In this document: positions 51,797 to 60,860 of the stretch, in pieces
Layout: each line of letters opens with the position of its first letter
Position numbering within the stretch: the stretch's first letter is position 1
From: Escherichia coli
GTDB taxonomy: Bacteria; Pseudomonadota; Gammaproteobacteria; Enterobacterales; Enterobacteriaceae
Length of the DNA stretch: 64,000 nt
Direction: 5' to 3'
Assembly: GCF_036503815.1 (NCBI RefSeq)
Contig: NZ_AP027764.1
Coordinates: 2,418,001 to 2,482,000, forward strand
Made by a program: the position numbers and the translations under genes
The notes under the pieces: model-generated
Seen by the model: only the letters and a program-made list of their open reading frames with translations
Database searches by the model: none
Told to the model about the DNA's origin: nothing

Positions 51797-54220
51797 TTAA
51801 ACCTTTTCGATCTGGACGAGATTGCTGTGCGACGGGTTTCCCTTTGCCAGCGGTGAAGGGCGGTGAGAGGTCAGAATATTGATACTGCCGCCGTGATCGA
51901 CCCGGTCACCAAACATATCCGCATTAAGCCACGCACCTTGCCCGATGGCGGTAACGCCAGGCAGAATACGCGGAGTCACTTTTGCGGCAATCAGCATTTC
52001 TCCATTATTGTTAAATACCCGCACGGTATCGCCATGACGGATACCGCGTGCCTGAGCATCAATGGGGTTGATCCACACCTCTTGTGGGCAGGCCTGCTGT
52101 AACACATCAATATTGCCGTAGCTGGAGTGGGTACGCGCTTTGTAGTGGAAGCCCGTTAACTGCAGTGGATAGGTTTTCCGCAGGGGATCGTCCCAGCCAT
52201 CAAAACCTGGGGTATACGCAGGAAGGGGATGAATAATTTCATCTTTTTTCAATTCCCAGGTATCCGCAATCGTCGCCAGTCGTTCAGAATAAATTTCGAT
52301 TTTCCCCGAAGGTGTTTTCAACGGGTTTGCCTGTGGATCTTCACGGAATGCGCGGAAAGCGACATAGTGTTCTTCCGGGCATTTTTTCTTAAAGATCCCG
52401 GTCATTTTCATCTCCTCGTAGTCCGGCATCTCAGGGTTACGTTCCTTCGTTTTCGCATGGAGATATTTTATCCATTCATGCTGACTGCGACCTTCAGTAA
52501 AGGTTTGATAAACGTCTGGTCCTAAGCGTTTGGCGACTTCACTCAGCATCCAGTAGATGGGTTTGCGTTCAAATTTTGCTGAGGTTGCGGGTTGGGCGAG
52601 GATCACATAGCCCATATTCCCTGCAGATTCATGAGAGATAAGGTCTTCTTGCTCTGTTGGCATCAGGTCGGGCAACAGGATATCGCAATACTTAGCCGAG
52701 GCCGTCATGAAGTGGTCAATGCCAACAATCATCTCGCACTTGCTGTCATCCTGAAGCACCTCATGGGTGTGATTGATGTCGCCATGTTGATTGATCAATG
52801 TGTTACTGGCGTAGCACCATAAAAACTTGATTGGCACATCCAGTTTTTCTTTTCCACGAACACCATCACGGGTCGCGGTCATTTCCGTACCATGGTCGAT
52901 GGCATCTGTCCACGTAAAGACGGAAATCTGCGTTTTAACCGGATTCTCGAGCATCGGGAACCATTCTACCCCCAGATCCCAGCTACCTTCGCGTACCCCT
53001 GAGTTGCCGCCGTTTATGCCGACGTTACCGGTGAGAACGGAAAGCATGGCAATAGCGCGGGACGTTTGCTCGCCGTTGGAGTGTCGTTGTGGCCCCCAAC
53101 CCTGACAAATATAAGCAGGTTTTGCTGAACCGATCTCTCGTGCCAACTGGATAATTTTTTCTTCCGGGATGCTGGTGATTTTTGCTGCCCATTCCGGCGT
53201 TTTAGCAATGCCGTCAGGCCCTTCGCCCAGAATATAGGCTTTATAATGTGCGTTACGTGGTGCGCTGGGGGGCAGCGTTTTTTCATCGTAACCAACACAA
53301 TATTTGTCGAGAAATGGCTGATCGACCATGTTTTCCGTAATCAGTACCCAGGCAATCGCACAGGCCAGTGCGCCATCGGTGCCAGGGCGAATGGGCAGCC
53401 ATTCATCTTCACGCCCGGCAGCTGTGTCGTTATAACGTGGATCAATGACGATCATGCGTGCGTTTGAACGTTCGCGGGCTTGCTCGACGTAGTAAGTGAC
53501 ACCACCGCCGCTCATCCGGGTTTCTGCCGGGTTATTTCCGAACATAACGACCAGCTTCGTATTGGCGATATCATCCGGGCTGTTGCCATCATTGGCACCG
53601 AACATATAACTCATTGCGGCACTGATCTGTGCGGTACTGTAGCTGCCATAGCGACTGAGAAAACCACCACAAGAGTTCATCAGACGGTACGGGACGTTTG
53701 AGTTGGTGATGTTTCCGCCATCTACGCCTGTTCCATAGAGAACATGTACAGCCTCATTGCCGTAATCTTTTAGGATCCGCCGAAGATTATCACTGATGGT
53801 CTCCAGGGCTTCGTCCCAACTTATCCGTTCAAATTTACCTTCACCGCGCTTGCCGACGCGCTTCATGGGATATTTCAACCTATCAGGATGATTCATCCGT
53901 CGGCGGATAGAGCGCCCGCGTAAACACGCGCGAACCTGATGATTACCGTAGACGTCGTCACCTGTCGTATCAGACTCCACCCAGTACACAGTGTCATCTT
54001 TCACATGCAAACGTAACAGACAGCGGCTCCCGCAGTTAACGGTGCAGGAACTCCAGACCGCTTTCTCTTCTACCGGTGCCTCTGCCGCTCGGACCATTTG
54101 GGAAAATGGCAGTGTGAAAGCACTGCTTGCTAGCGCGAGACTGCCAAGAGCGGAGGTTTTCACCAGACTTCTACGGCTGATTTCAGCCGACATGAGCGCC
54201 TCTGTGGTATGGATTTTCAT
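51797..54220 (-). CDS. ynfF: YnfF, molybdoenzyme subunit of the DMSO reductase family
   Basis: Periplasmic catalytic subunit of 807 residues. The Tat leader contains the twin arginine in SRRSLVK with the hydrophobic stretch after it. The N-terminal [4Fe-4S] site is CTVNCGSRCLL with a further Cys in RACLRGRS. The molybdopterin dinucleotide-binding domains follow. It is a close paralogue of YnfE, and selenate reductase activity is reported for this system. I use the second of two adjacent ATGs (54220), better spaced from GTGAG. Confidence 0.95.
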   Translation of the reverse strand: MKIHTTEALMSAEISRRSLVKTSALGSLALASSAFTLPFSQMVRAAEAPVEEKAVWSSCTVNCGSRCLLRLHVKDDTVYWVESDTTGDDVYGNHQVRACLRGRSIRRRMNHPDRLKYPMKRVGKRGEGKFERISWDEALETISDNLRRILKDYGNEAVHVLYGTGVDGGNITNSNVPYRLMNSCGGFLSRYGSYSTAQISAAMSYMFGANDGNSPDDIANTKLVVMFGNNPAETRMSGGGVTYYVEQARERSNARMIVIDPRYNDTAAGREDEWLPIRPGTDGALACAIAWVLITENMVDQPFLDKYCVGYDEKTLPPSAPRNAHYKAYILGEGPDGIAKTPEWAAKITSIPEEKIIQLAREIGSAKPAYICQGWGPQRHSNGEQTSRAIAMLSVLTGNVGINGGNSGVREGSWDLGVEWFPMLENPVKTQISVFTWTDAIDHGTEMTATRDGVRGKEKLDVPIKFLWCYASNTLINQHGDINHTHEVLQDDSKCEMIVGIDHFMTASAKYCDILLPDLMPTEQEDLISHESAGNMGYVILAQPATSAKFERKPIYWMLSEVAKRLGPDVYQTFTEGRSQHEWIKYLHAKTKERNPEMPDYEEMKMTGIFKKKCPEEHYVAFRAFREDPQANPLKTPSGKIEIYSERLATIADTWELKKDEIIHPLPAYTPGFDGWDDPLRKTYPLQLTGFHYKARTHSSYGNIDVLQQACPQEVWINPIDAQARGIRHGDTVRVFNNNGEMLIAAKVTPRILPGVTAIGQGAWLNADMFGDRVDHGGSINILTSHRPSPLAKGNPSHSNLVQIEKV

Positions 54221-54280
54221 CATTACTCACTTATTGCTTTTCAAACAAAATGTCATGTCAAAATTTATGGTCGTAGTGGG

Positions 54281-56707
54281 TTATATTTTTTCGATCTCGA
54301 CCAGATTAGTGTGCTGCGGGTTTCCCTTCGCCAGTGGTGAAGGGCGCAGAGTGGTTAGCGTATTCACACAGCCGCCGTGGTCGATTTTATCGCCAGACAT
54401 ATCGGCTTCGTGCCAGGCTCCCTGGCCCATAGCGCTGACTCCTGGCAGAATGCGTGGTGTCACTTTGGCCGGTAACCGAACTTCGCCACGATGGTTAAAC
54501 ACCCGCACCATATCGCCGTTGGCAATCCCACGTTTCTGTGCATCTATAGGGTTGATCCACACTTCCTGACGGCAGGCTGCCTTCAGGACATCAATGTTGC
54601 CGTAGGTCGAGTGAGTACGGGATTTGTAATGGAAACCAAACAGTTGTAGCGGGAAGGTACTACGTTCAGGGGCGTCCCAGCCTTCGAAAGTTGAGGCATA
54701 AACCGGCAGTGGGCTTATTACTTCATCTTTTTCCAGTTCCCAGGTACGGGCAATTTCCGCCAGTTTGCTGGAATAAATTTCGATCTTACCGGAAGGCGTT
54801 TTAAGTGGATTTGTCTCGGGGTCGTCACGAAATGCTTTGTAGGCGACAAAATGACCATTGGGATCTTTACGCTTATAGATACCCATTTTTTTCAGTTCGT
54901 CGTAAGACGGTAACGCCGGATCTTTGGCAAGCATTTTGGCGTACAGATGTTGTAACCATTGTTCCTGGGTGCGACCTTCAGTGAACTTTTGATAGACGTC
55001 AGGTCCAAGACGTTTCGCGACTTCACTCAGGATCCAGTAAATCGGTTTGCGTTCGAATTTTTCGCTGGTGACTGGCTGAAGGAAAATGAGATATCCCATG
55101 TTACCGGCGTAGTCGTTAGGAATAATATCTTCCTGCTCAACGGTCATCAGGTCTGGCAGCAGAATGTCGGCATATTTTGCCGATGAGGTCATAAAGTTTT
55201 CGATGACCACAATCATTTCGCATTTCGATTCGTCCTGCAGAATTTCATGCGTTTTGTTAATGTCAGAATGCTGATTAACCAGGGTATTTCCCGCGTAGTT
55301 CCAGATGAACTTAATGGGCACATCCAGTTTATCTTTGCCGCGGACGCCGTCGCGGATTGCCGTCATTTGCGGGCCATGATCGATAGCATCCGTCCAGCTG
55401 AAGCAGGAGATTGATGTTTTGACCGGATTATCCAGCACCGGCAGGCGTTCTATGGTAATGGTATAGGTGGATTCACGCGCGCCACTATTTCCGCCGCTGA
55501 TGCCGACATTGCCCGTCAGAATAGGCAACATCGCAATAGCGCGTGCGGTCAGCTCACCGTTTGCCTGGCGTTGCGGTCCCCAGCCCTGGCAGATATAAGC
55601 GGGTTTTGCTGTGCCGATTTCACGCGCCAGTTTGATGATACGGTCCACCGGGATACCGGTAATTTGCGAAGCCCACTGCGGCGTTTTTGCTGTTTTATCG
55701 TCACCATCACCAAGAATATAGGCTTTATAGTGGCCATTTTTTGGTGCATCTGCGGGTAAGGTTTTTTCGTCATAACCGACGCAGTATTTATCGAGAAAAG
55801 GTTGATCAACGAGATTTTCGTTAATCAATACCCAGGCAATGCCCGCTACCAGCGCGGCATCAGTGCCCGGGCGAATAGGAATCCATTCGTCTTCACGACC
55901 GGCAGCCGTGTCGGTATATCGCGGATCGATAACAATCATTTTTGCGTTCGATTTCTCGCGCGCTTTTTCAAGCAGATAAGTGATCCCACCGCCGCTCATG
56001 CGGGTTTCTGCCGGGTTGTTACCAAACATAACGACCAGCTTGCTGTTTTCAATATCCGTGGTGCTGTTGCCATCATTACTGCCGTAGGTGTAGGGCATGG
56101 CACAGGAAATTTGCGCAGTGCTGTAGGAGCCATACTGGTTGAGTGAACCGCCGTAGCAGTTCATCAGGCGTTTGACCGCCGAGGCTGATGGCGAAGAGCG
56201 GGTCATATTGCCGCCAACGATCCCCGAAGAGTACTGAATATATACAGCCTCATTGCCATATTGTTCGACGGTTTTCTTCAGGCTACTGGCGATAGTATCC
56301 AGGGCTTCATCCCAGCTAATCCGTTCGAATTTGCCTTCGCCGCGTTTGCCCACGCGTTTCATTGGATAATTCAAGCGATCGGGATGATTAATACGCCGAC
56401 GGATGGACCGACCGCGCAAACAGGCGCGTACTTGATGATTGCCATACTCGTCGCTGCCGGTGTTGTCAGTTTCCACCCAGGTGACTTCATTATCTTTAAC
56501 ATGTAGACGAAGTGCACAGCGGCTACCACAGTTGACGGAACAGGCACCCCAGACCACTTTTTCGCTGGCCTGTTGTACCGCTGCCGCTGCACTGCGCAGG
56601 GTGAACGGTAAAGAAAAACCGCCTGCAGCCAGCGCCAGAGAACCTATCGCGGTAGATTTAACGAGTGTTCTGCGGCTGATGCCCACCATTTGTTCATTTT
56701 TGGACAT
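54281..56707 (-). CDS. ynfE: YnfE, molybdoenzyme subunit of the DMSO reductase family
   Basis: First gene of ynfEFGH-dmsD; 808 residues, closely similar to YnfF along its whole length. The Tat leader (GISRRTLVKSTAIGSLALAAGG), the iron-sulphur site CSVNCGSRCAL and the pterin-binding signatures (MFGNNPAETRMSGGG, YICQGWGPQR) are intact. It probably acts as an alternative catalytic subunit of a DMSO-reductase-like or selenate-reducing complex with YnfG and YnfH. FNR- and NarL-like sites lie upstream. Confidence 0.96.
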   Translation of the reverse strand: MSKNEQMVGISRRTLVKSTAIGSLALAAGGFSLPFTLRSAAAAVQQASEKVVWGACSVNCGSRCALRLHVKDNEVTWVETDNTGSDEYGNHQVRACLRGRSIRRRINHPDRLNYPMKRVGKRGEGKFERISWDEALDTIASSLKKTVEQYGNEAVYIQYSSGIVGGNMTRSSPSASAVKRLMNCYGGSLNQYGSYSTAQISCAMPYTYGSNDGNSTTDIENSKLVVMFGNNPAETRMSGGGITYLLEKAREKSNAKMIVIDPRYTDTAAGREDEWIPIRPGTDAALVAGIAWVLINENLVDQPFLDKYCVGYDEKTLPADAPKNGHYKAYILGDGDDKTAKTPQWASQITGIPVDRIIKLAREIGTAKPAYICQGWGPQRQANGELTARAIAMLPILTGNVGISGGNSGARESTYTITIERLPVLDNPVKTSISCFSWTDAIDHGPQMTAIRDGVRGKDKLDVPIKFIWNYAGNTLVNQHSDINKTHEILQDESKCEMIVVIENFMTSSAKYADILLPDLMTVEQEDIIPNDYAGNMGYLIFLQPVTSEKFERKPIYWILSEVAKRLGPDVYQKFTEGRTQEQWLQHLYAKMLAKDPALPSYDELKKMGIYKRKDPNGHFVAYKAFRDDPETNPLKTPSGKIEIYSSKLAEIARTWELEKDEVISPLPVYASTFEGWDAPERSTFPLQLFGFHYKSRTHSTYGNIDVLKAACRQEVWINPIDAQKRGIANGDMVRVFNHRGEVRLPAKVTPRILPGVSAMGQGAWHEADMSGDKIDHGGCVNTLTTLRPSPLAKGNPQHTNLVEIEKI

Positions 56708-56783
56708 AACTCACTCCCTGTTCTTTATCGTTATATAAAAGTTTATATATTGAATATTTAGCGCGCTAACAATAGAGGGGGTC

Positions 56784-56790
56784 TACCCAT
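56784..56790 (+). promoter_or_regulatory. NarL heptamer upstream of ynfE
   Basis: TACCCAT fits the NarL heptamer TACYYMT. A second heptamer, TACTCAT, lies on the minus strand at 56830-56836, on the other side of the FNR-like site. The spacing is compatible with nitrate repression of ynfE, reported in K-12. Confidence 0.45.
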
Positions 56791-56806
56791 TTTGGGTTAA
56801 GAATTA

Positions 56807-56820
56807 TTAATCCATATCAA
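56807..56820 (-). promoter_or_regulatory. FNR-like site upstream of ynfE
   Basis: On the minus strand TTGATATGGATTAA matches the FNR consensus TTGAT-N4-ATCAA at nine of ten fixed bases. It lies 100 bp before the ynfE start. Anaerobic activation of ynfEFGH by FNR is established knowledge. Confidence 0.75.
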
Positions 56821-56905
56821 TAGAAGGGTATGAGTAATAAGGCGGGATTATGTTGTATGTTCATATCGCCGGACCTGTTGAATCCGGCGTTTAGTCAATA
56901 ATGTG

Positions 56906-57211
56906 TTACTGCGGTTCGGCAGGCGCGCCATCCTGAGTAGACTGCGCGGGGGCAGAGACGTTACCGCTGGTGGTGCGGGTGTAAAGAATTTTATGCGTAT
57001 CATTGGCGCAATGCCCGACGACCTGGGAATCAGGCTGATCAACCTGGTCATTGGGTACAATACTTAACGTGAAGCTGCTTTCAGGTACGCCATTATTGAT
57101 AATACGCTGTGATATATCGCTCTTTATGCGCTCACAGGAAACCGGGACGGCGAGTACCGTGGGTGAGGCGAGGGCGAGCAGAAGCGCGGCACAGCAAGTT
57201 GAGAGTTTCAT
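56906..57211 (-). CDS. ynfD: YnfD, small exported DUF1161 protein
   Basis: Periplasmic protein of 101 residues, DUF1161 family, unknown function. A signal peptide (MKLSTCCAALLLALASPTVLA, cut near residue 21) is followed by a domain with two cysteines (SCERIK and GHCAND) that could form a disulphide, and a low-complexity tail SAPAQSTQDGAPAEPQ. The ATG at 57211 is the second of a tandem ATGATG, best spaced from AAGGAG. It lies divergent from ynfC. Confidence 0.9.
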   Translation of the reverse strand: MKLSTCCAALLLALASPTVLAVPVSCERIKSDISQRIINNGVPESSFTLSIVPNDQVDQPDSQVVGHCANDTHKILYTRTTSGNVSAPAQSTQDGAPAEPQ

Positions 57212-57318
57212 CATAAGCTCCTTACGCGAATATAACTTCTTTAAGCATAGCATTTAACGTGTAAAGTACTGTATTTGCTACTATGATTGAGAATCATCTC
57301 TACTGTCTGGTGACTGTT

Positions 57319-58029
57319 GTGAAATACAAATTACTACCATGCTTACTCGCGATATTACTCACAGGATGTGACCGCACAGAGGTAACACTTTCATTTACCC
57401 CTGAGATGGCCAGTTTCTCTAATGAATTCGATTTTGATCCGCTGCGTGGTCCGGTAAAAGATTTCACTCAGACATTAATGGATGAGCAAGGTGAAGTGAC
57501 GAAACGTGTTTCGGGGACTTTGTCGGAAGAAGGCTGTTTTGATTCACTCGAATTACTGGATCTGGAAAATAATACCGTGGTTGCCCTGGTATTGGACGCC
57601 AATTATTACCGTGATGCCCAGACGCTGGAGAAAAGAGTACGTTTACAGGGAAAATGCCAGCTAGCAGAATTACCTTCTGCCGGGGTGAGTTGGGAAACCG
57701 ATGATAATGGCTTTGTGATTAAAGCCAGCAGCAAACAGATGCAGATGGAATATCGCTATGATGAGCAGGGGTATCCGCTGGGTAAAACCACGAAAAGTAA
57801 CGACAAAACATTATCTGTCAGCGCCACGCCATCAACGGATCCGATCAAAAAATTAGATTACACCGCGGTTACTTTACTGAATAATCAACGGGTAGGTAAT
57901 GTAAAACAGAGCTGTGAATATGACAGTCACGCCAATCCGGTGGACTGTCAGCTAATCATTGTTGATGAAGGAGTAAAACCCGCCGTCGAACGGGTTTATA
58001 CCATCAAAAATACTATCGATTATTATTAA
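57319..58029 (+). CDS. ynfC: YnfC, DUF1176-like lipoprotein
   Basis: Predicted outer-membrane or inner-membrane lipoprotein of 236 residues, UPF0257 family, unknown function. The signal peptide ends in the lipobox LLTGC (about residues 12-16); Asp after the Cys would favour inner-membrane retention by the +2 rule. I use the GTG at 57319 (KYKLLPCLLAILLTGCD) because a start 12 codons upstream would give an unusually long leader. Its stop is two bases from the stop of convergent speG. Confidence 0.88.
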   Translation: MKYKLLPCLLAILLTGCDRTEVTLSFTPEMASFSNEFDFDPLRGPVKDFTQTLMDEQGEVTKRVSGTLSEEGCFDSLELLDLENNTVVALVLDANYYRDAQTLEKRVRLQGKCQLAELPSAGVSWETDDNGFVIKASSKQMQMEYRYDEQGYPLGKTTKSNDKTLSVSATPSTDPIKKLDYTAVTLLNNQRVGNVKQSCEYDSHANPVDCQLIIVDEGVKPAVERVYTIKNTIDYY

Positions 58030-58031
58030 TG

Positions 58032-58592
58032 CTATTGTGCGGTCGGCTTCAGGAGAGTCTGCCCCGGTGTTTTGTGCTCTGCCAGATACTGATGCTGGAA
58101 TATGCACATGCGAATGGCATTCCGATATTGACCATTAATAAAGAACTCATGCATCAATTCACCTTCAACCGTAAAGCCAAGCTTACGGTAAATGTGAATT
58201 GCTTTTTCGTTCTCTTTATCGACGATCAGATACAGCTTATAAAGATTGAGAACGGTGAAGCCATAGTCCATTGCTAATTTTGCGGCGCGGGTAGCCAGAC
58301 CTTTCCCCTGATACTCCGGGGAGATAATTATCTGAAATTCTGCGCGGCGATGGACATGGTTAATTTCCACCAGCTCCACCAGACCGGCTTTTTCGCCGTC
58401 ACATTCCACCACAAAGCGCCGCTCGCTCTGATCGTGAATATGCTTATCGTACAGATCAGAGAGTTCAACAAAGGCTTCGTAGGGTTCCTCAAACCAGTAA
58501 CGCATCACACTGGCGTTATTGTCGAGTTGATGTACATAGCGTAAATCTTCACGCTCCAGCGGACGTAGCTTAACACTGTGGGCGCTTGGCAT
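58032..58592 (-). CDS. speG: Spermidine N1-acetyltransferase
   Basis: GNAT-family enzyme of 186 residues that transfers acetyl from acetyl-CoA to spermidine and spermine, preventing polyamine toxicity in cold or stationary phase. The acetyl-CoA loop is EYQGKGLATRAAKLAMDYGF (about residues 93-112), and the GNAT C-terminal pattern AIHIYRKLGFTVEGE follows. The intact gene is notable because Shigella lineages have lost speG. It reads with ynfB, 34 bases after it. Confidence 0.97.
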   Translation of the reverse strand: MPSAHSVKLRPLEREDLRYVHQLDNNASVMRYWFEEPYEAFVELSDLYDKHIHDQSERRFVVECDGEKAGLVELVEINHVHRRAEFQIIISPEYQGKGLATRAAKLAMDYGFTVLNLYKLYLIVDKENEKAIHIYRKLGFTVEGELMHEFFINGQYRNAIRMCIFQHQYLAEHKTPGQTLLKPTAQ

Positions 58593-58626
58593 AACGTGTC
58601 CTTACATTCCTTAAATCAATAACAGG

Positions 58627-58968
58627 TTAGGGGGTAATAACGCGGCCAGTTCGACGGTCCAGGCAGCGCAATGTATTTGGCTCCCAGTAGGCATTGATGT
58701 TGGCACTTTGCTCGCATTTATCGCGGTTATCAAAAGCGGCGTCGGCTTTATCCCACTCTTTTTCAGTGCGTTTATTCACTTTCTGGCGCAGATTGCGCGT
58801 GTCATTCCATTGCTCTTTTTCCATAGCGGCGTGCTGGCGGCTTTGTGCACTGTCGCCAGACTCAATCACCAGTTTGTTAGTTTCGGCATGAACAGTTGTG
58901 CTCAATGCCAGTGTGCAAGGCAGCAGAAAAGCGAGCAGGCCGATTCGTTTGCTGAGAGTGACTTTCAT
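58627..58968 (-). CDS. ynfB: YnfB, exported DUF1283 (UPF0482) protein
   Basis: Small periplasmic protein of 113 residues, UPF0482/DUF1283 family, unknown function. A signal peptide (GLLAFLLPCTLALSTTVHA, cut after residue 28) is followed by a charged helical segment and a C-terminal domain with two cysteines (RDKCEQSANINAYWEPNTLRC). The start follows AAGGAATG. It is probably co-transcribed with speG downstream. Confidence 0.9.
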   Translation of the reverse strand: MKVTLSKRIGLLAFLLPCTLALSTTVHAETNKLVIESGDSAQSRQHAAMEKEQWNDTRNLRQKVNKRTEKEWDKADAAFDNRDKCEQSANINAYWEPNTLRCLDRRTGRVITP

Positions 58969-59102
58969 AATTCATTCCTTGTGTGAATGATTAAAGGCGA
59001 TTCTACACCATCCACTGTGAACGCAAAACGCACCGGGAGGATGTTTATATTGATGATATTATGTCGCCCTATAACTATACATGATGTCAATAAGTGACAA
59101 AG

Positions 59103-59429
59103 ATGATTAAAACAACGTTACTGTTTTTTGCTACTGCGCTGTGTGAAATTATTGGATGCTTTCTGCCCTGGTTGTGGTTAAAACGAAACGCCAGTATCTG
59201 GCTGTTGCTTCCGGCGGGGATTTCTCTGGCACTGTTTGTCTGGTTGTTAACGTTGCATCCTGCGGCGAGTGGGCGTGTTTACGCGGCTTATGGTGGCGTT
59301 TATGTCTGCACGGCGTTGATTTGGCTGCGCGTTGTGGATGGCGTGAAACTGAGTCTTTATGACTGGACGGGGGCGTTGATTGCGCTTTGCGGCATGTTGA
59401 TCATTGTTGCGGGCTGGGGGCGCGCGTAA
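59103..59429 (+). CDS. ynfA: YnfA, UPF0060 SMR-like membrane protein
   Basis: Inner-membrane protein of 108 residues with four helices, UPF0060 family, related to small multidrug resistance transporters. An acidic residue sits in helix 1 ([14 protein letters not shown], about Glu15), as in SMR pumps. Drug efflux has been reported for the Shigella orthologue. The ATG at 59103 is the family start; an in-frame GTG three codons upstream is possible. Confidence 0.9.
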
Positions 59430-59466
59430 GGACATAAATTCATTTTATCAATAAGATACAAGGAAG

Positions 59467-59576
59467 TGTCAGCTGACAAAAGGTATTCTATTTCATCTTT
59501 TGTCAACCATTCACGGCGCAAATATACGCCTTTTTTTGTGATCACTCCGGCTTTTTTCGTTTTTCATACTTGTATG
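59467..59576. promoter_or_regulatory. Palindrome-rich promoter region of rspAB
   Basis: Three symmetric elements lie upstream of rspA: TGTCAGCTGACA (59467-59478), GACAAAAG-N14-CTTTTGTC (59475-59504) and CATACTTGTATG (59565-59576). They are plausible operators for the GntR-family regulator RspR (YdfH), known to control rspAB in K-12. The match of any one of them to RspR is inference. Confidence 0.4.
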
Positions 59577-59634
59577 GTAGTAGCTCAGTTGCGTAGATTT
59601 CATGCATCACGACAAGCGATGCAAGGAATCGAAC

Positions 59635-60849
59635 ATGAAGATCGTAAAGGCTGAAGTTTTTGTTACCTGTCCGGGGCGTAATTTCGTCACATTAAAAATC
59701 ACCACTGAGGACGGTATTACGGGCCTTGGGGATGCCACCCTCAATGGACGTGAGCTTTCCGTGGCCTCTTATTTGCAGGATCACCTTTGTCCGCAGCTTA
59801 TTGGTCGCGATGCACAGCGTATCGAAGATATCTGGCAGTTTTTCTATAAAGGTGCGTACTGGCGTCGCGGTCCGGTGACGATGTCGGCCATTTCAGCGGT
59901 TGATATGGCGCTGTGGGATATTAAAGCCAAAGCTGCCAACATGCCGCTTTACCAGTTACTCGGCGGCGCGTCTCGTGAAGGGGTGATGGTTTATTGCCAT
60001 ACCACCGGTCACAGTATTGATGAAGCTCTGGATGATTATGCCCGTCATCAGGAGCTGGGATTCAAAGCCATCCGCGTGCAGTGCGGAATCCCTGGTATGA
60101 AAACCACCTACGGCATGTCGAAAGGCAAAGGTCTGGCTTATGAACCCGCAACCAAAGGACAGTGGCCGGAAGAGCAGCTGTGGTCGACGGAGAAATACCT
60201 CGATTTCATGCCGAAATTGTTTGACGCGGTACGTAACAAGTTTGGTTTTAATGAACATTTGCTGCATGACATGCACCATCGCTTAACGCCTATTGAAGCG
60301 GCGCGCTTTGGTAAAAGCATTGAAGATTATCGCATGTTCTGGATGGAAGACCCGACGCCTGCGGAAAACCAGGAATGCTTCCGTCTCATTCGCCAACATA
60401 CCGTCACACCCATCGCGGTGGGTGAAGTCTTCAACAGCATCTGGGACTGCAAGCAACTGATTGAAGAGCAACTTATCGATTATATCCGCACCACGCTGAC
60501 CCATGCAGGCGGAATTACCGGTATGCGCCGGATTGCCGATTTTGCTTCGTTGTATCAGGTACGTACTGGCTCACACGGTCCTTCCGATTTGTCACCAGTC
60601 TGCATGGCTGCGGCGCTGCACTTTGATCTGTGGGTCCCCAATTTCGGTGTCCAGGAATACATGGGCTATTCCGAACAAATGCTCGAAGTCTTCCCGCACA
60701 ACTGGATTTTCGATAACGGCTATATGCATCCGGGAGACAAACCGGGTCTTGGCATCGAATTCGATGAAAAGCTGGCGGCGAAATATCCCTATGAACCTGC
60801 TTATCTGCCAGTCGCACGTCTGGAAGATGGCACGCTGTGGAACTGGTAA
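59635..60849 (+). CDS. rspA: RspA, mannonate dehydratase-family protein
   Basis: Enolase-superfamily protein of 404 residues, first described as starvation sensing protein. Members dehydrate D-mannonate, some only weakly. The barrel is shown by DMALWDIKAKAANMPLYQLLGG (about 83-104), the metal ligands in LLHDMHHR and FWMEDPTPAENQE, and GEVFNSIWD. I use the ATG at 59635 (MKIVKAEVF), preceded by AAGGAA; an in-frame upstream ATG adds 11 unrelated residues. rspB follows after 11 bases. Confidence 0.95.
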   Translation: MKIVKAEVFVTCPGRNFVTLKITTEDGITGLGDATLNGRELSVASYLQDHLCPQLIGRDAQRIEDIWQFFYKGAYWRRGPVTMSAISAVDMALWDIKAKAANMPLYQLLGGASREGVMVYCHTTGHSIDEALDDYARHQELGFKAIRVQCGIPGMKTTYGMSKGKGLAYEPATKGQWPEEQLWSTEKYLDFMPKLFDAVRNKFGFNEHLLHDMHHRLTPIEAARFGKSIEDYRMFWMEDPTPAENQECFRLIRQHTVTPIAVGEVFNSIWDCKQLIEEQLIDYIRTTLTHAGGITGMRRIADFASLYQVRTGSHGPSDLSPVCMAAALHFDLWVPNFGVQEYMGYSEQMLEVFPHNWIFDNGYMHPGDKPGLGIEFDEKLAAKYPYEPAYLPVARLEDGTLWNW

Positions 60850-60860
60850 GGAGTAAGATA

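Noticed and set aside
51064..51882. 272-codon plus-strand frame opposite ynfG and its neighbours
   Set aside because: Antisense to the cysteine-motif-rich ynfG coding sequence; the protein shows no coherent domain. A shadow of codon bias.
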